This document shows, in pieces, positions 25,118 to 34,036 of a stretch of 64,000 nt of DNA; within the stretch, counting starts at the first letter, position 1; each line of letters opens with the position of its first letter. The notes below the pieces were generated by a model. The model ran no database searches, was not told the origin of the DNA, and saw only the letters and a list, made by a program, of their open reading frames with translations. This DNA is from Leifsonia psychrotolerans (lineage in GTDB: Bacteria > Actinomycetota > Actinomycetes > Actinomycetales > Microbacteriaceae). Made by a program: the position numbers and the translations under genes. The DNA lies in the NCBI RefSeq assembly GCF_013410665.1, contig NZ_JACCFM010000001.1, positions 62,001 to 126,000 on the forward strand. Direction: 5' to 3'.

Positions 25118-28100
25118 GTGTGGCGACTTGAGAGAAATCCAGAAGACGACGACTTTCTGTCGGAACACTCCGGCCTGCCCTCGCCCGAGCCGCACAACAT
25201 GACGTCTCCCCACGCCGTGAGCCTCGGCGATCCGACACTGCTGGCCGGCAACATCGCCGAACCGGTCTGGCAGCGCTGGCGTGATGAACTCGCCCAGGTG
25301 GGTGGCCGTTCGCCTTTGCTGCACTTCTCCGATGGCCCGCGCACACGCATCGAACTGAGTGCGTCGCATCCGGGCGGTCTGCCACAGTTCATCATCGGCA
25401 AGACCACACTGCTGTCGAACCTGATCCGCGACGAGCTGGCCCTGCGGAACGCCCGGCTGGCGGCCGGCGAGATCACGCAGAAGGGCATCGAACTGCGTTC
25501 GATGCGCGGCATCGAATCGGTGCACCTGGCCATTGGTTTGGCTGAGTGGCGCCACGGCGAGGTCGACTACAGCGCCCCGGTGCTGCTGCGCCCCATGGCC
25601 ATTCGCCGGTACGGCCGCGACTTTGAACTCAAGCTCAACGGGGCCCCGTTCCTGAACCCCGAACTGGCCCGTGCGCTGCACGACCAGTTCCAGATCACCC
25701 TCGACGCCGACGCGTTCGTGGCGCTCGCCGTGACCAACGGCGCGTTCAAGCCGCAGCCGGTGATCGATCGCCTGCGCGGTCTCACCTCGCACCTGCCCTG
25801 GTTCAACGTCGTGCCGCGCCTGGTCGTGTCGTCATTTGCCGACGTGGGCCGTGCGCTCGCCGCGGATGCCGCGGATCTCGACCATCCGCTACTCGACGCG
25901 ATCGCCGGCAACCCGCAAGCTCGCCGTCTGATCGAGGCCGCCTACCAGCCCGTCACCCCGGTCGGCCAGGATGCCCGCCCACCGTCGACCGATACCCTGC
26001 TGCTTGACGCCGACACCGAGCAGGAAAACGTGGTCAACCAGATCGCGGCCGGCAACTCCCTCGTCGTCAAGACCCTGCCGGGTACCGGCGGCACCCAGAC
26101 CATCGTCAACGCCATCGGCGCATTGATTGGCCAGCACAAGAGGGTGCTCGTCGTGAGCGCCCGTCGCTCGAGCCTGGACGGCATCGCGCATCGTCTGCAG
26201 CAGGTCGGTCTGGCCGGCGTCGCCGTGAGTCAGCGTTCACTGCGCCGCGATCTGATCCAGTCGATCACACGGAACGAAAAGGCGACCCAGCCGCAGGTCG
26301 GTGACATCGATGACGCGCTCGTGCGCTTGCGCAAGGTGCTGCTGGACTACCGCTCGGCCCTCACCCGCCGGGACTCGACGCTCGGTGTTTCGGTGCTCGA
26401 CGCGCTCGGCGAACTGGCCCGGTTGGCCCAGCTTCCGTCACCGCCGGCCACGACCGCCCGGCTCGACCGGCATGCGCTCGAACTGCTCGCCCGCGACCGC
26501 GGTGCCGCAGCGACCACGCTGATCAAGGCCGCGGCACTCGGGGAATTCCGCTACGGACCCGGCGATTCGCCCTGGTACGGTGCGTCGTTTGTGACCACTG
26601 CCGAGGCATCCACCTCGCACGATCTGGCCAAGCGCATCAACCAGCAGGAGCTGCCTCGTCTGCTCGAGCGCGCCCTGCGCCTGGTCGGGCAGACTCGCTT
26701 GCGCCCGTTCGAAACCATCACAGAGCTCGGCGTCTATCTGCGCCTGCTGCTCGACATTCGCGAGACCCTCGACAAATTTCAGCCAGCAGTGTACGACCGG
26801 CCGCTCACCGAACTGATCGCCGCGACAGCGTCGCGGCGGGATTCGCCCGAGATGGCGGGCGCCAGCCGTCGTCGCCTGCGTAAGCTCGCCGACGAGTATT
26901 TGCGACCCGGCGTGCACGTGAGCGATATGCATGAGTGCCTGCGGCGCATCCAGCAGCAGCGCACACTCTGGCAGCGCTACGTTGTGGCCGGCGCGACACC
27001 CGAGGTGCCGGTGGGGATTGCCGACGTGCACGTGGCCTATCAACGGGTGGCCGACGACCTGTCAAAGCTTGACGTGCCGCTTGGAATCGCCGGCGGCCCG
27101 CGTCAGCTGGCGAACCGTCCGATCAAGGAACTCGTTCACACTATCGCCGGGCTCGCCGCCGAGAGCGAGGTGCTGGCGAATCTGCATGAGCGCACGGCGC
27201 TGCTCGCTACCCTGCGCGAAAGCAACCTTGACCCGCTGATGTCCGACCTCTCGCACCGTCATGTCTCTGAGCAGAATGTTGCCGCCGAGCTCGAACTCGC
27301 CTGGTGGCAGTCGGTGCTTGAAACGATGCTGGCCGGCGACAAGGCACTGCTGAACGCCAACACGCAGGTCCTTGATCGTCTCGAAGCCGACTTCAAGCTC
27401 GTCGATGAAGCGCATGCCTCGGCAACCGGATCGCTCCTCGCCTGGCTGCTGGCCGAAACCTGGAAGATCGGCGTCGTCGATTGGCCCGATGAGGCGAATC
27501 AACTGCGCCGGATGCTCCGCGCCGACGCGGTGACGCCCGAGCGTCTGCACCACGAGTCCCCGCACCTCGGACGCGTGCTCGCGCCGGTCTGGTTGGCCTC
27601 GCCCTATGAGGTGGCCGGCCTGACCGATTCGATCGGGTTCGATGCCGTCTTGCTCGTCGATGCGGGTGCGACCACCCTCGCCGAGAACGTCGGCGCCATC
27701 CGTCGGGGCAAGCAGATCGTGGCGTTCGGCGACCCCGTCACGCAGACGCCCTCCTCATTCACGACGGCGTTGACCGAGAGCCCCGATCTCACGGCGCCCG
27801 CGGTCGGCGTCGACTCCAACGTTGATGCGCTGCACGCAGACTCTGCGCTGGCCCGGCTGGGCGAGTTGCTCCCCACGTTGACCCTCACGCGCAGCTACCG
27901 TGGCGGCGGCGAAGACCTGGCCGAGCTCGTGAATCACAGGTTCTACGGCGGCCGGATCGACTCCTACCCGTGGGCCGGCAGTTACCTGGGCCACGGCAGC
28001 CTCACCCTGAACTATGTGGCAGGCGGTCACGGAATGCCCGACACCGACACGGGCGCCGTCGAAAGTGTCGACGCCGAGGTCAATCAGGTTGTCACTCTCG

Positions 28101-28846
28101 TGATGGAGCACGCGGTGCAACGCCCGCGTGAATCGCTCATGGTGATCACGGCGAGCGCGCGGCACGCCGTGCGTGTGCACCAGGCCGTGCTGGCGGCGTT
28201 CGCGAAGCGCACCGATCTGTCGGACTTCATTCTGAAGGATCGTGCCGAGCCCTTCACGGTGCTCACCCTTGAACAGTCCGTGGCGCAGAGCCGCGACCGG
28301 GTCATCTTCTCGATCGGATACGGACGCACTCCGCACGGCCGCATGCTATCGAATTTCGGTTCGCTCGGTGAACCGGGTGGTGAACGTTTGCTGGCCATCG
28401 GCATGACCCGGGCGCGCCGCTCGATGGACATCGTCTCGTGCTTCCGACCTTCCGATATCGATGCGGATCGCCAGCGCTATGGCATCCTGGCGCTGGCCCA
28501 GGTGCTCAGCGAGACCGAGGCGAACACCAGCGAGGTCGCGGCTCCCGATGCACGGGAGGCACTGCTGGTCGACCTGGCTTCTAGACTCGAGGGCCTCGGC
28601 ATGCACGTGTCGCTCGGTCACCGCGGCAAGCTCGCTCTCGCCGCCTCGTATGGCGGGCGTGCGGTGGCGATTGAAACGGATGCCGTCGTCGGCCGGTCAA
28701 GCCTGCGGGAATCACTGCGGCTGCGCCCTGAGGTGCTGCGCCGGTTGGGCTGGCACTATTTGCGGGTGCACAGTTTCGACCTGTTCACCAATCCCGATGC
28801 CGTCGCAGCCCGGATTGCGACGATGATCGGTGTGCAACCGAAATGA
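25118..28846 (+). CDS. Helicase-like protein of superfamily I with degenerate ATPase and nuclease motifs
   Basis: 1242 residues from a GTG at 25118, placed seven bases after TAGGCT, a leaderless start. The layout of a UPF1-like SF1 helicase is preserved: motif I region VVKTLPGTGGTQTIVNAIG (about 319), motif II region VLLVDAGATTL (about 843), motif III FGDPVTQTPSSF, motif VI GMTRARRSMDIVS, and a C-terminal Vsr/MTES_1575-like endonuclease fold. But the Walker A lysine is glycine (GTGGT for GTGKT), the Walker B DE is DA, and the nuclease core keeps only IETD. It is thus likely a pseudo-helicase with a structural or binding role. The function is unknown. Confidence 0.78.
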   Translation: MWRLERNPEDDDFLSEHSGLPSPEPHNMTSPHAVSLGDPTLLAGNIAEPVWQRWRDELAQVGGRSPLLHFSDGPRTRIELSASHPGGLPQFIIGKTTLLSNLIRDELALRNARLAAGEITQKGIELRSMRGIESVHLAIGLAEWRHGEVDYSAPVLLRPMAIRRYGRDFELKLNGAPFLNPELARALHDQFQITLDADAFVALAVTNGAFKPQPVIDRLRGLTSHLPWFNVVPRLVVSSFADVGRALAADAADLDHPLLDAIAGNPQARRLIEAAYQPVTPVGQDARPPSTDTLLLDADTEQENVVNQIAAGNSLVVKTLPGTGGTQTIVNAIGALIGQHKRVLVVSARRSSLDGIAHRLQQVGLAGVAVSQRSLRRDLIQSITRNEKATQPQVGDIDDALVRLRKVLLDYRSALTRRDSTLGVSVLDALGELARLAQLPSPPATTARLDRHALELLARDRGAAATTLIKAAALGEFRYGPGDSPWYGASFVTTAEASTSHDLAKRINQQELPRLLERALRLVGQTRLRPFETITELGVYLRLLLDIRETLDKFQPAVYDRPLTELIAATASRRDSPEMAGASRRRLRKLADEYLRPGVHVSDMHECLRRIQQQRTLWQRYVVAGATPEVPVGIADVHVAYQRVADDLSKLDVPLGIAGGPRQLANRPIKELVHTIAGLAAESEVLANLHERTALLATLRESNLDPLMSDLSHRHVSEQNVAAELELAWWQSVLETMLAGDKALLNANTQVLDRLEADFKLVDEAHASATGSLLAWLLAETWKIGVVDWPDEANQLRRMLRADAVTPERLHHESPHLGRVLAPVWLASPYEVAGLTDSIGFDAVLLVDAGATTLAENVGAIRRGKQIVAFGDPVTQTPSSFTTALTESPDLTAPAVGVDSNVDALHADSALARLGELLPTLTLTRSYRGGGEDLAELVNHRFYGGRIDSYPWAGSYLGHGSLTLNYVAGGHGMPDTDTGAVESVDAEVNQVVTLVMEHAVQRPRESLMVITASARHAVRVHQAVLAAFAKRTDLSDFILKDRAEPFTVLTLEQSVAQSRDRVIFSIGYGRTPHGRMLSNFGSLGEPGGERLLAIGMTRARRSMDIVSCFRPSDIDADRQRYGILALAQVLSETEANTSEVAAPDAREALLVDLASRLEGLGMHVSLGHRGKLALAASYGGRAVAIETDAVVGRSSLRESLRLRPEVLRRLGWHYLRVHSFDLFTNPDAVAARIATMIGVQPK

Positions 28847-29094
28847 GCGGTGACGAGCCGCGGCCCGACGCGCCGGCCGACGTGCAGCATGGAGAAACTG
28901 CGCGTCAGCCGATTGTGAAGGCGGCGGGTCGCGCCCGGCGGGCCCGGCTCGAACCGGCACCGAACACCGACCCGAGCCCCGATGTGCCCGTACCGCGCGA
29001 GGAGGGCGGCGTCGCATCCGGCGTTCCGGGTGCACCAGCGCCACGCGGCGAAAACGACGATCGCCTGCGGCAGGATCGCCCGCCGCACTGGTAG
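28843..29094 (+). CDS. Small disordered protein coupled to the helicase-like gene
   Basis: 83 residues rich in Pro, Ala, Arg, Asp and Glu, probably unfolded, ending in DRLRQDRPPHW. The start overlaps the helicase-like stop (ATGA), which argues for real translation. The conserved-looking 'D-RL--D-PPHW' end is reminiscent of small actinobacterial proteins of unknown function. No function is proposed. Confidence 0.55.
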   Translation: MSGDEPRPDAPADVQHGETARQPIVKAAGRARRARLEPAPNTDPSPDVPVPREEGGVASGVPGAPAPRGENDDRLRQDRPPHW

Positions 29095-29108
29095 TAAAAG
29101 TCAATTTG

Positions 29109-29136
29109 TCGTCCCTCGCTCGAGGGACGATAGCAT
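29109..29136 (+). promoter_or_regulatory. TetR operator-like palindrome and -10 box
   Basis: TCGTCCCTCG-CT-CGAGGGACGA (29109-29130) is a perfect 10-2-10 inverted repeat and abuts TAGCAT (29131-29136), a -10 box eight bases before the TetR ATG. A TetR repressor bound there would block its own promoter. Confidence 0.7.
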
Positions 29137-29144
29137 TGACAATC

Positions 29145-29744
29145 ATGACAAAAAACACGCTCGATCAAGCTACAGCACCGCGTCGGGGGCGTCCCCTGGA
29201 TGCCGCGCTGGCCGAACGTGTTTTCGCTGCCGTCCTCACCCAACTCAGTGCGGTCGGCTACCCGCGGCTCGAGATCGAAACAGTTGCGGCCGATTCCGGA
29301 TGCTCCAAGACGACGATTTATCGGCGTTGGGGTACCAAGGCGCACCTGGTGGCCGTGGCGATCGCCTCGGAGTTTCCCGGGACGGTCGAAATCGACACCG
29401 GCACCATCGTCGACGACTTCATCGAGCACATTGGGACGGGGCCGTCGCTGCTCTCGTTCGGCAGCCTGGCGCCCGTCGCCTGGACGGCGATGCTCGAGCC
29501 TGAAGTCTCGGCGTTCCTACGTGACGAGGTTCTGGCGAGTCGTGACGAGGCCGCCGAGCGTTTTATCGGGCGGGCGATCGCACGCGGAGAGCTGCCGGCT
29601 GACGTCGATGGACCCGCAATTCTGCATGCGGTGCTCGGCTTTGGGCTGTACACGCGTTACCTGGTCAACTCAGCGGTGAACGCGTCAACACTGCGCCAGA
29701 TCGTCACGGCGCTGGTCACCTCGCCGCCGACGCTGACGAGGTAA
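29145..29744 (+). CDS. TetR family transcriptional regulator
   Basis: 199 residues from the ATG at 29145; an earlier GTG-type start would put the operator inside the gene. The N-terminal HTH is clear: LSAVGYPRLEIETVAADSGCSKTTIYRRWGTKAHL (read as about 38-72) with the typical 'TIYRRW' end. The C-terminal ligand-binding domain looks like the TetR_C_11/C_16 type with RDEVLASRDEAAERFIGRA. The target genes are unknown, since the neighbours are an unrelated MscL on the other strand and the helicase-like gene upstream. Self-regulation through the 29109-29130 palindrome is likely. Confidence 0.85.
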   Translation: MTKNTLDQATAPRRGRPLDAALAERVFAAVLTQLSAVGYPRLEIETVAADSGCSKTTIYRRWGTKAHLVAVAIASEFPGTVEIDTGTIVDDFIEHIGTGPSLLSFGSLAPVAWTAMLEPEVSAFLRDEVLASRDEAAERFIGRAIARGELPADVDGPAILHAVLGFGLYTRYLVNSAVNASTLRQIVTALVTSPPTLTR

Positions 29745-29791
29745 CCGGCCCGTGTGAGACACGCCGGGGTGAGACACCGGGGTGAGAAACG

Positions 29792-30211
29792 CTACAGCGT
29801 GTGCTTCGTCTCTTTTGCCGTACCGACAGCGAGCAGGTCGCGAATCTCCGCGAGCAGCTCGAGCTCTGAGGCCGGCGCGGCCTCGTCGACGACACCGGCC
29901 CGGCGACGGCGATCCTGGGCTTCCTTCATTCTGTTGATCGGAAGAACGAAGACGAAGTAGACAACAGCAGCGATCAGCACGAAGTTGATGAGCGCTGCCA
30001 GCACGAGTCCGAACGACAGCTTGGCGGAACCGACCGAAACGACCATCGCACCGGCGAGGTCGCTGGTGTCGAAGATGGCGGCGATCAACGGGTTGAAGAT
30101 TCCCGTGACGAGCGCGGTCACCACCGCGGTGAACGCGGCCCCAATGACGACGGCAACCGCAAGATCAATCACGTTGCCGCGCATAATGAATTCTTTGAAG
30201 CCCTGGATCAT
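29792..30211 (-). CDS. mscL: Large-conductance mechanosensitive channel MscL
   Basis: 139 residues from the ATG at 30211, which has GGAAGG upstream. The start MIQGFKEFIMRGNVIDLAVAV read in two parts is the conserved MscL amphipathic helix and first membrane segment; the second membrane helix (FVLIAAVVYFVFVLPINRM) and a charged C-terminal bundle (ELELLAEIRDLLAVG) follow. It opens under membrane tension and releases solutes on hypo-osmotic shock. It follows the FmdB gene on the same strand, with only 28 bp between. Confidence 0.95.
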   Translation of the reverse strand: MIQGFKEFIMRGNVIDLAVAVVIGAAFTAVVTALVTGIFNPLIAAIFDTSDLAGAMVVSVGSAKLSFGLVLAALINFVLIAAVVYFVFVLPINRMKEAQDRRRRAGVVDEAAPASELELLAEIRDLLAVGTAKETKHTL

Positions 30212-30239
30212 GGCCAATCCTTCCTCTGGAGAGGCGGAC

Positions 30240-30584
30240 CTAGGATGCTGAGGGTGCCGCGCTCTTCGTGGTCGATGCTGAACTACTGCTTGTGACACTA
30301 GCGGACGCGGAGCCCTCTTTGGGGGTAGATTTTGCGGCCGATCCGCTTGGCGACCCGGAGGCCGATCCGGTTGCCGATGCCGCGGACTTGGCGCTCAATT
30401 TTGCGTCGGAACGAGCGTCGTTCCGGTAGAAGCCGGAGCCGTTGAAGGTCACGCCGATCGACGAGAACACCTTGCGAAGCTTGCCGCCGCACGTGGGGCA
30501 TTCGGTCAAGGAGTTGTCGGTGAAGGCCTGCTGAATATCGAAGGCGGTGTCGCACGCGGTGCAACGGTAGGAATAGGTGGGCAC
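30240..30584 (-). CDS. FmdB family zinc-ribbon protein
   Basis: 114 residues from a GTG at 30584 (GGAG five bases before). The zinc ribbon uses CTAC (about residues 8-11) and CPTCGG (about 29-34): YSYRCTACDTAFDIQQ then ECPTCGGKLRKVF. The rest is a low-complexity Ser/Ala/Lys tail (SASVTSSSSASTTKSAAPSAS). FmdB-like proteins are small putative regulators first seen in methylotrophs. It is in line with the folate cyclo-ligase gene upstream and mscL downstream, an order that is often seen in Microbacteriaceae. Confidence 0.85.
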   Translation of the reverse strand: MPTYSYRCTACDTAFDIQQAFTDNSLTECPTCGGKLRKVFSSIGVTFNGSGFYRNDARSDAKLSAKSAASATGSASGSPSGSAAKSTPKEGSASASVTSSSSASTTKSAAPSAS

Positions 30585-30648
30585 TGAATCTCCAGCTGGG
30601 GGAATCGGCAGGCGGATGCGAGCCGGACAAATGAGACGAGGGAGTGCT

Positions 30649-31227
30649 CTAAAAAGAGACGATCCTCGTGGGGGTGACCACGCCGTCAACCGGTTGGTCG
30701 TGTACTTCGCGCGGGACTTCATCGACGAACTCACTGTCGTACACGACGGCGTAGACCGGAGGGCAGCGCTCCATTGAGCCGAGAGTCTTGTCGAAATAGC
30801 CGCGGCCCCAGCCCATGCGCATCCCTGTCGCATCGACGGATGCGGCGGGAACGATGATGAGATCGACGCTGTTGATCGCGATCGGGCCGAGCAATTCGCC
30901 GGCCGCCTCAGGCATGCCGGTGATGCCCTCGACCTCTTCGTGCTCTTCACCGACGGTCCAGTCCAGGAGACCGTCTTCGCGAGTGATGGGGAAGAGAATG
31001 CGGATGCCCTCAGCTTCGGCCCAGTTGAGGAACGGCCGGGTGTTCGGCTCATTGCGGGCTGAGAGATAGCACGAAATTGACTGTGCAGAGAGGTCGACCA
31101 CCAGGCTTTGCAGGTTTTCGGTGAAGCCGACGGTTGCCGCATCGCGTGCGACTGAGGTGAGGTTCGAGCGGCGCTCCCGCAATTCCGCGCGGAGCGCCCT
31201 CTTTCGGTGACCAATGTCAGAGACCAT
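30649..31227 (-). CDS. 5-formyltetrahydrofolate cyclo-ligase
   Basis: 192 residues from the ATG at 31227. The enzyme closes 5-formyl-THF to methenyl-THF with ATP. The signature near the C-terminus is GMRMGWGRGYFDKTL (about 140-154), and the N-terminal K/R-rich helix (HRKRALRAELRERRSNL) is typical. The start lies seven bases after a TAGGAT box on the minus strand, a leaderless message. It is divergent from galU, with only 34 bp between the two start codons. Confidence 0.9.
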   Translation of the reverse strand: MVSDIGHRKRALRAELRERRSNLTSVARDAATVGFTENLQSLVVDLSAQSISCYLSARNEPNTRPFLNWAEAEGIRILFPITREDGLLDWTVGEEHEEVEGITGMPEAAGELLGPIAINSVDLIIVPAASVDATGMRMGWGRGYFDKTLGSMERCPPVYAVVYDSEFVDEVPREVHDQPVDGVVTPTRIVSF

Positions 31228-31234
31228 ACCTTTC

Positions 31235-31254
31235 ATCCTAGATGCCGATAACGT
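31235..31254. promoter_or_regulatory. Back-to-back leaderless promoters of the cyclo-ligase and galU
   Basis: Minus strand -10 TAGGAT (31240-31235) lies seven bases before the cyclo-ligase ATG; plus strand -10 TAACGT (31249-31254) lies seven bases before the galU ATG at 31262. Only eight bases separate the boxes, so two polymerases cannot bind at once. Confidence 0.65.
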
Positions 31255-31261
31255 AGGGTCC

Positions 31262-32161
31262 ATGGGAATCAGAGTCACGAAAGCCGTCATTCCAGCCGCA
31301 GGTCTCGGCACTCGCTTTTTGCCGGCCACCAAAGCGATGCCTAAAGAGATGCTGCCGGTCGTTGACAAACCGGCCATCCAGTACGTCGTCGAAGAGGCGG
31401 TGGCCGCGGGATTGCACGATGTGCTGATGATCACCGGGCGCAATAAGAACTCACTGGAAAACCATTTCGACCGCATGACCGAGCTTGAGGCCCTCCTGAA
31501 AGAAAAGGGCGACAAAGAACGCCTGGCCAAGGTCAACGCGTCGACGGACCTCGCCGACGTGCACTACGTACGCCAGGGCGACCCGCTGGGACTCGGCCAT
31601 GCCATTCTGCGGGCCAAGATGCACGTGGGCCGTGAGCCGTTCGCGGTGCTGCTTGGCGACGACATCATCGACGAGCGCGACCCGCTACTCGGACGGATGC
31701 TCATGGAGCAGGCCGCGCGCAACACCAGCATTGTGGCGCTCATGGAAGTCGACCCCTCGCAGATTCACCTGTACGGAGCTGCGGCCATCGAACTGACCGG
31801 CGACCCCGACGTGGTCAAGGTGACCGGGCTGGTCGAGAAGCCAGCCGCCGCCGATGCGCCGTCGAATCTGGCCATCATCGGCCGGTATGTGTTGCGTCCG
31901 GAGGTCTTCGATGTTCTCGAACACACCAAGCCGGGCAAGGGCAACGAAATTCAGCTCACCGATGCCTTGCAGGAAATGGCCGTCACCCCCGAAACCACCG
32001 GCGGAGTATACGGCGTCATCTTCCGCGGCCGCCGCTATGACACGGGCGACCGGGTCGACTACATCAAGGCCATCATCCAGCTTGCCGTCGACCGTGAGGA
32101 TCTGCGCGATCAGCTGCGACCGTGGCTGCGCGATTTCGCGGCACACCTCGACGAGTCGTAA
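31262..32161 (+). CDS. galU: UTP--glucose-1-phosphate uridylyltransferase GalU
   Basis: 299 residues from the ATG at 31262. The nucleotide-binding signature GLGTRFLPATKAMPKEMLP (about 14-32) with VDKPAIQYVVEEA and the later LGDDIIDE, VEKPAAADAPSNLAIIGRY and GNEIQLTDALQ identify GalU. It makes UDP-glucose for cell-wall glycopolymers, glycolipids and trehalose. The leaderless start behind TAACGT fixes the ATG. The next gene follows in eight bases, perhaps in one transcript. Confidence 0.95.
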   Translation: MGIRVTKAVIPAAGLGTRFLPATKAMPKEMLPVVDKPAIQYVVEEAVAAGLHDVLMITGRNKNSLENHFDRMTELEALLKEKGDKERLAKVNASTDLADVHYVRQGDPLGLGHAILRAKMHVGREPFAVLLGDDIIDERDPLLGRMLMEQAARNTSIVALMEVDPSQIHLYGAAAIELTGDPDVVKVTGLVEKPAAADAPSNLAIIGRYVLRPEVFDVLEHTKPGKGNEIQLTDALQEMAVTPETTGGVYGVIFRGRRYDTGDRVDYIKAIIQLAVDREDLRDQLRPWLRDFAAHLDES

Positions 32162-32169
32162 TACCGCGC

Positions 32170-32829
32170 ATGGCCATTACTATCCCGACGCTGAGTGAGG
32201 GCTCGGTCACGCTGCGTCCGATTCGCGTGCGCGATGCACGTCTGCTCGAAGCCTCGTTGATGGAAAACCGGGGGTGGCTGCGCAAATGGGAGGCGACGAA
32301 CCCGTACGCGCCCATGTCTTTCGACACGCGGTCGAGCATCCGGAATCTGTTGGCTCACTCCCGCTCCGGCCACGGCCTGCCCTTTCTTGTCGAGTACGAC
32401 GGCGAGTTGGCGGGGCAACTGAACGTGTCGGGCATCAGCTGGGGTTCGCTCTCCAGCGCCAGTCTCGGATATTGGGTGGGGGAGCGTTTCGCCGGAAGAT
32501 CGATCACGCCGACCGCTGTGGCACTGGCCACCGACTACTGCTTTTATCAACTCGGCCTGCACCGCATGGAGATCTGCATTCGACCCGAGAACGACGCTTC
32601 GTTGCGGGTCGTGCAGAAGCTGGGCTTTCGATATGAGGGCTTGCGGCGCCGCTTCATTCACATCAACGGCGATTGGCGGGACCACTTCTGTTTCGGCCTG
32701 ACGGCCGAAGAATTGCAGCAGGGTGTGTTGCGGCGTTGGCGAGACGGCCTCGTGCCGCCGTATGCGGCCGCGATTTCGGCCGCTGACCTGGCCGCGGCTG
32801 CGCATCCATTGCCTGTAATTGATCGATGA
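32170..32829 (+). CDS. GNAT N-acetyltransferase, RimJ/RimL-like
   Basis: 219 residues from the ATG at 32170. RPIRVRDARLLEASL, LGYWVGERFAGRSITPTAVALATDYCF in parts, and HRMEICIRPENDASLRVVQKLGF are the motifs of the RimJ/RimL subgroup that acetylates protein N-termini (ribosomal S5 or L12) with acetyl-CoA. The C-terminal 40 residues add an Ala-rich tail. It lies 8 bp after galU. The exact substrate cannot be told. Confidence 0.87.
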   Translation: MAITIPTLSEGSVTLRPIRVRDARLLEASLMENRGWLRKWEATNPYAPMSFDTRSSIRNLLAHSRSGHGLPFLVEYDGELAGQLNVSGISWGSLSSASLGYWVGERFAGRSITPTAVALATDYCFYQLGLHRMEICIRPENDASLRVVQKLGFRYEGLRRRFIHINGDWRDHFCFGLTAEELQQGVLRRWRDGLVPPYAAAISAADLAAAAHPLPVIDR

Positions 32830-32882
32830 CACACCCCGTGTAATCAGAGACATGAGGCCATCTGACTCATAGCGTAGGGACT

Positions 32883-33836
32883 ATGAGCGGTGAGGTACTC
32901 GGCGGGGGAGTGATGGTGGCGGTAGCTGCCGCCTTGTGGGTTGCCTATTTCATGCCGACCTGGGCCCGGCGTCGGCAGTATTTCGCGATGGAACGCAACG
33001 CGGTTCGTCTGCAGCAGACCCTGCGCATTCTCGCTGAAACGGCGGAGGTGCCCGAGCAGGTGCGACTCGAAGCAAACGCGCGCACGGTGTCGAGTCAGCA
33101 GAAGTTGTTGGCTCAGGCCGAGGCGAAAGCCCGGGCAGAATTGAAGATTTCGGCGGATGCAGCGGTGGCGGCTCGCCGCGCGGCCGTTGTGAAGGCAGCG
33201 GCGGTGCTCACCCCCGTCACTGCGCAGCGGGCACTGGGAACTCTGCGTCGTCAGCGTGCACTTCGTTCTCTGCTGCTGTTGGTCGGCGTCGTTGCGGTTG
33301 TGGCCGGCACCGCAATCGGGTTGGTCGGAGGCTCGTGGTTGCTGCTCGGTTTCGGCGGACTGGCCGCGGCGACGGCGCTCGGCGGCCTGGCGCGTCTGGC
33401 GCGTACCGCTCGATTCGCGCGCTCTCGTGCAGCGGTGCGGATTGACGTGGCGGCGGCTCCGACGCGCGTGCACCAGCAGCGTTTTGAACCGGTGCACTTT
33501 GACGAGGCGCCGGTCGTCGCCGCAACCTGGACGCCCAAGCCGCTCCCGCGCCCGATGTACCTCACCCGGGGCTCAATCGCCCAGGCGGCAATGGCGTCGG
33601 TGGATGCCGGTGCCGAGCTGCGGAAGGCGGCATCCGAGGCCGAATTGTCGCGCCGTGCAGCCGAACGCGAGGCGGCCTATGCGGCCGCCGTCACGCCGAT
33701 CACTCGGCCGACGACAGCTCGTCCTGCAGCCTCGGCGGCCTCAAGCGCATTCGCGTCGATGGGCATCATCGGCGATACCGAACCGGGCATGTCCAACCTC
33801 GATGATGTGTTACGTCGTCGCCGTGCAGCCGGGTAA
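32883..33836 (+). CDS. Membrane protein of unknown function (317 aa)
   Basis: 317 residues with an N-terminal membrane helix (VMVAVAAALWVAYFMPTW), a long Ala/Arg helix, and a double helix in the middle (SLLLLVGVVAVVAGTAIGLVG, LLLGFGGLAAATALGGLARLA), followed by an Arg/Ala-rich cytoplasmic part with RAAEREAAYAAAV. No family is recognised beyond similar proteins at this spot in Microbacteriaceae. The ATG follows TAGCGT by seven bases, a leaderless start. It ends near a small zinc ribbon and tRNA-Ala. Confidence 0.72.
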   Translation: MSGEVLGGGVMVAVAAALWVAYFMPTWARRRQYFAMERNAVRLQQTLRILAETAEVPEQVRLEANARTVSSQQKLLAQAEAKARAELKISADAAVAARRAAVVKAAAVLTPVTAQRALGTLRRQRALRSLLLLVGVVAVVAGTAIGLVGGSWLLLGFGGLAAATALGGLARLARTARFARSRAAVRIDVAAAPTRVHQQRFEPVHFDEAPVVAATWTPKPLPRPMYLTRGSIAQAAMASVDAGAELRKAASEAELSRRAAEREAAYAAAVTPITRPTTARPAASAASSAFASMGIIGDTEPGMSNLDDVLRRRRAAG

Positions 33837-33996
33837 CGAGCCACGGTCTGAACCGTCAGCCGACGTTCCTCCGGAGCGCGGCGGGGATCCCGCGTGTTGG
33901 CTGGCGAACGTCTGCCCCGAATGCGGTGCCTATGTCGACGACCCGTCGCTCGGCATCTGTGCGCGCTGTGGCGGAGTATTGCCGACCGACGTGTAA
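33823..33996 (+). CDS. Small zinc-ribbon protein (57 aa)
   Basis: A frame that overlaps the previous gene's end in another frame. From a GTG at 33823 it gives 57 residues that end in CPECGAYVDDPSLG-ICARCGG, a four-cysteine zinc ribbon. Earlier ATGs (33802 and 33805) would add 6-7 residues. No clear ribosome binding site. The well-formed CxxC..CxxC supports coding. It ends 40 bases before tRNA-Ala. Confidence 0.5.
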   Translation: MQPGNEPRSEPSADVPPERGGDPACWLANVCPECGAYVDDPSLGICARCGGVLPTDV

Positions 33997-34036
33997 ATAT
34001 CTTCGCCCAGTGCGTGATAATGTTCATAAGCAGTTT

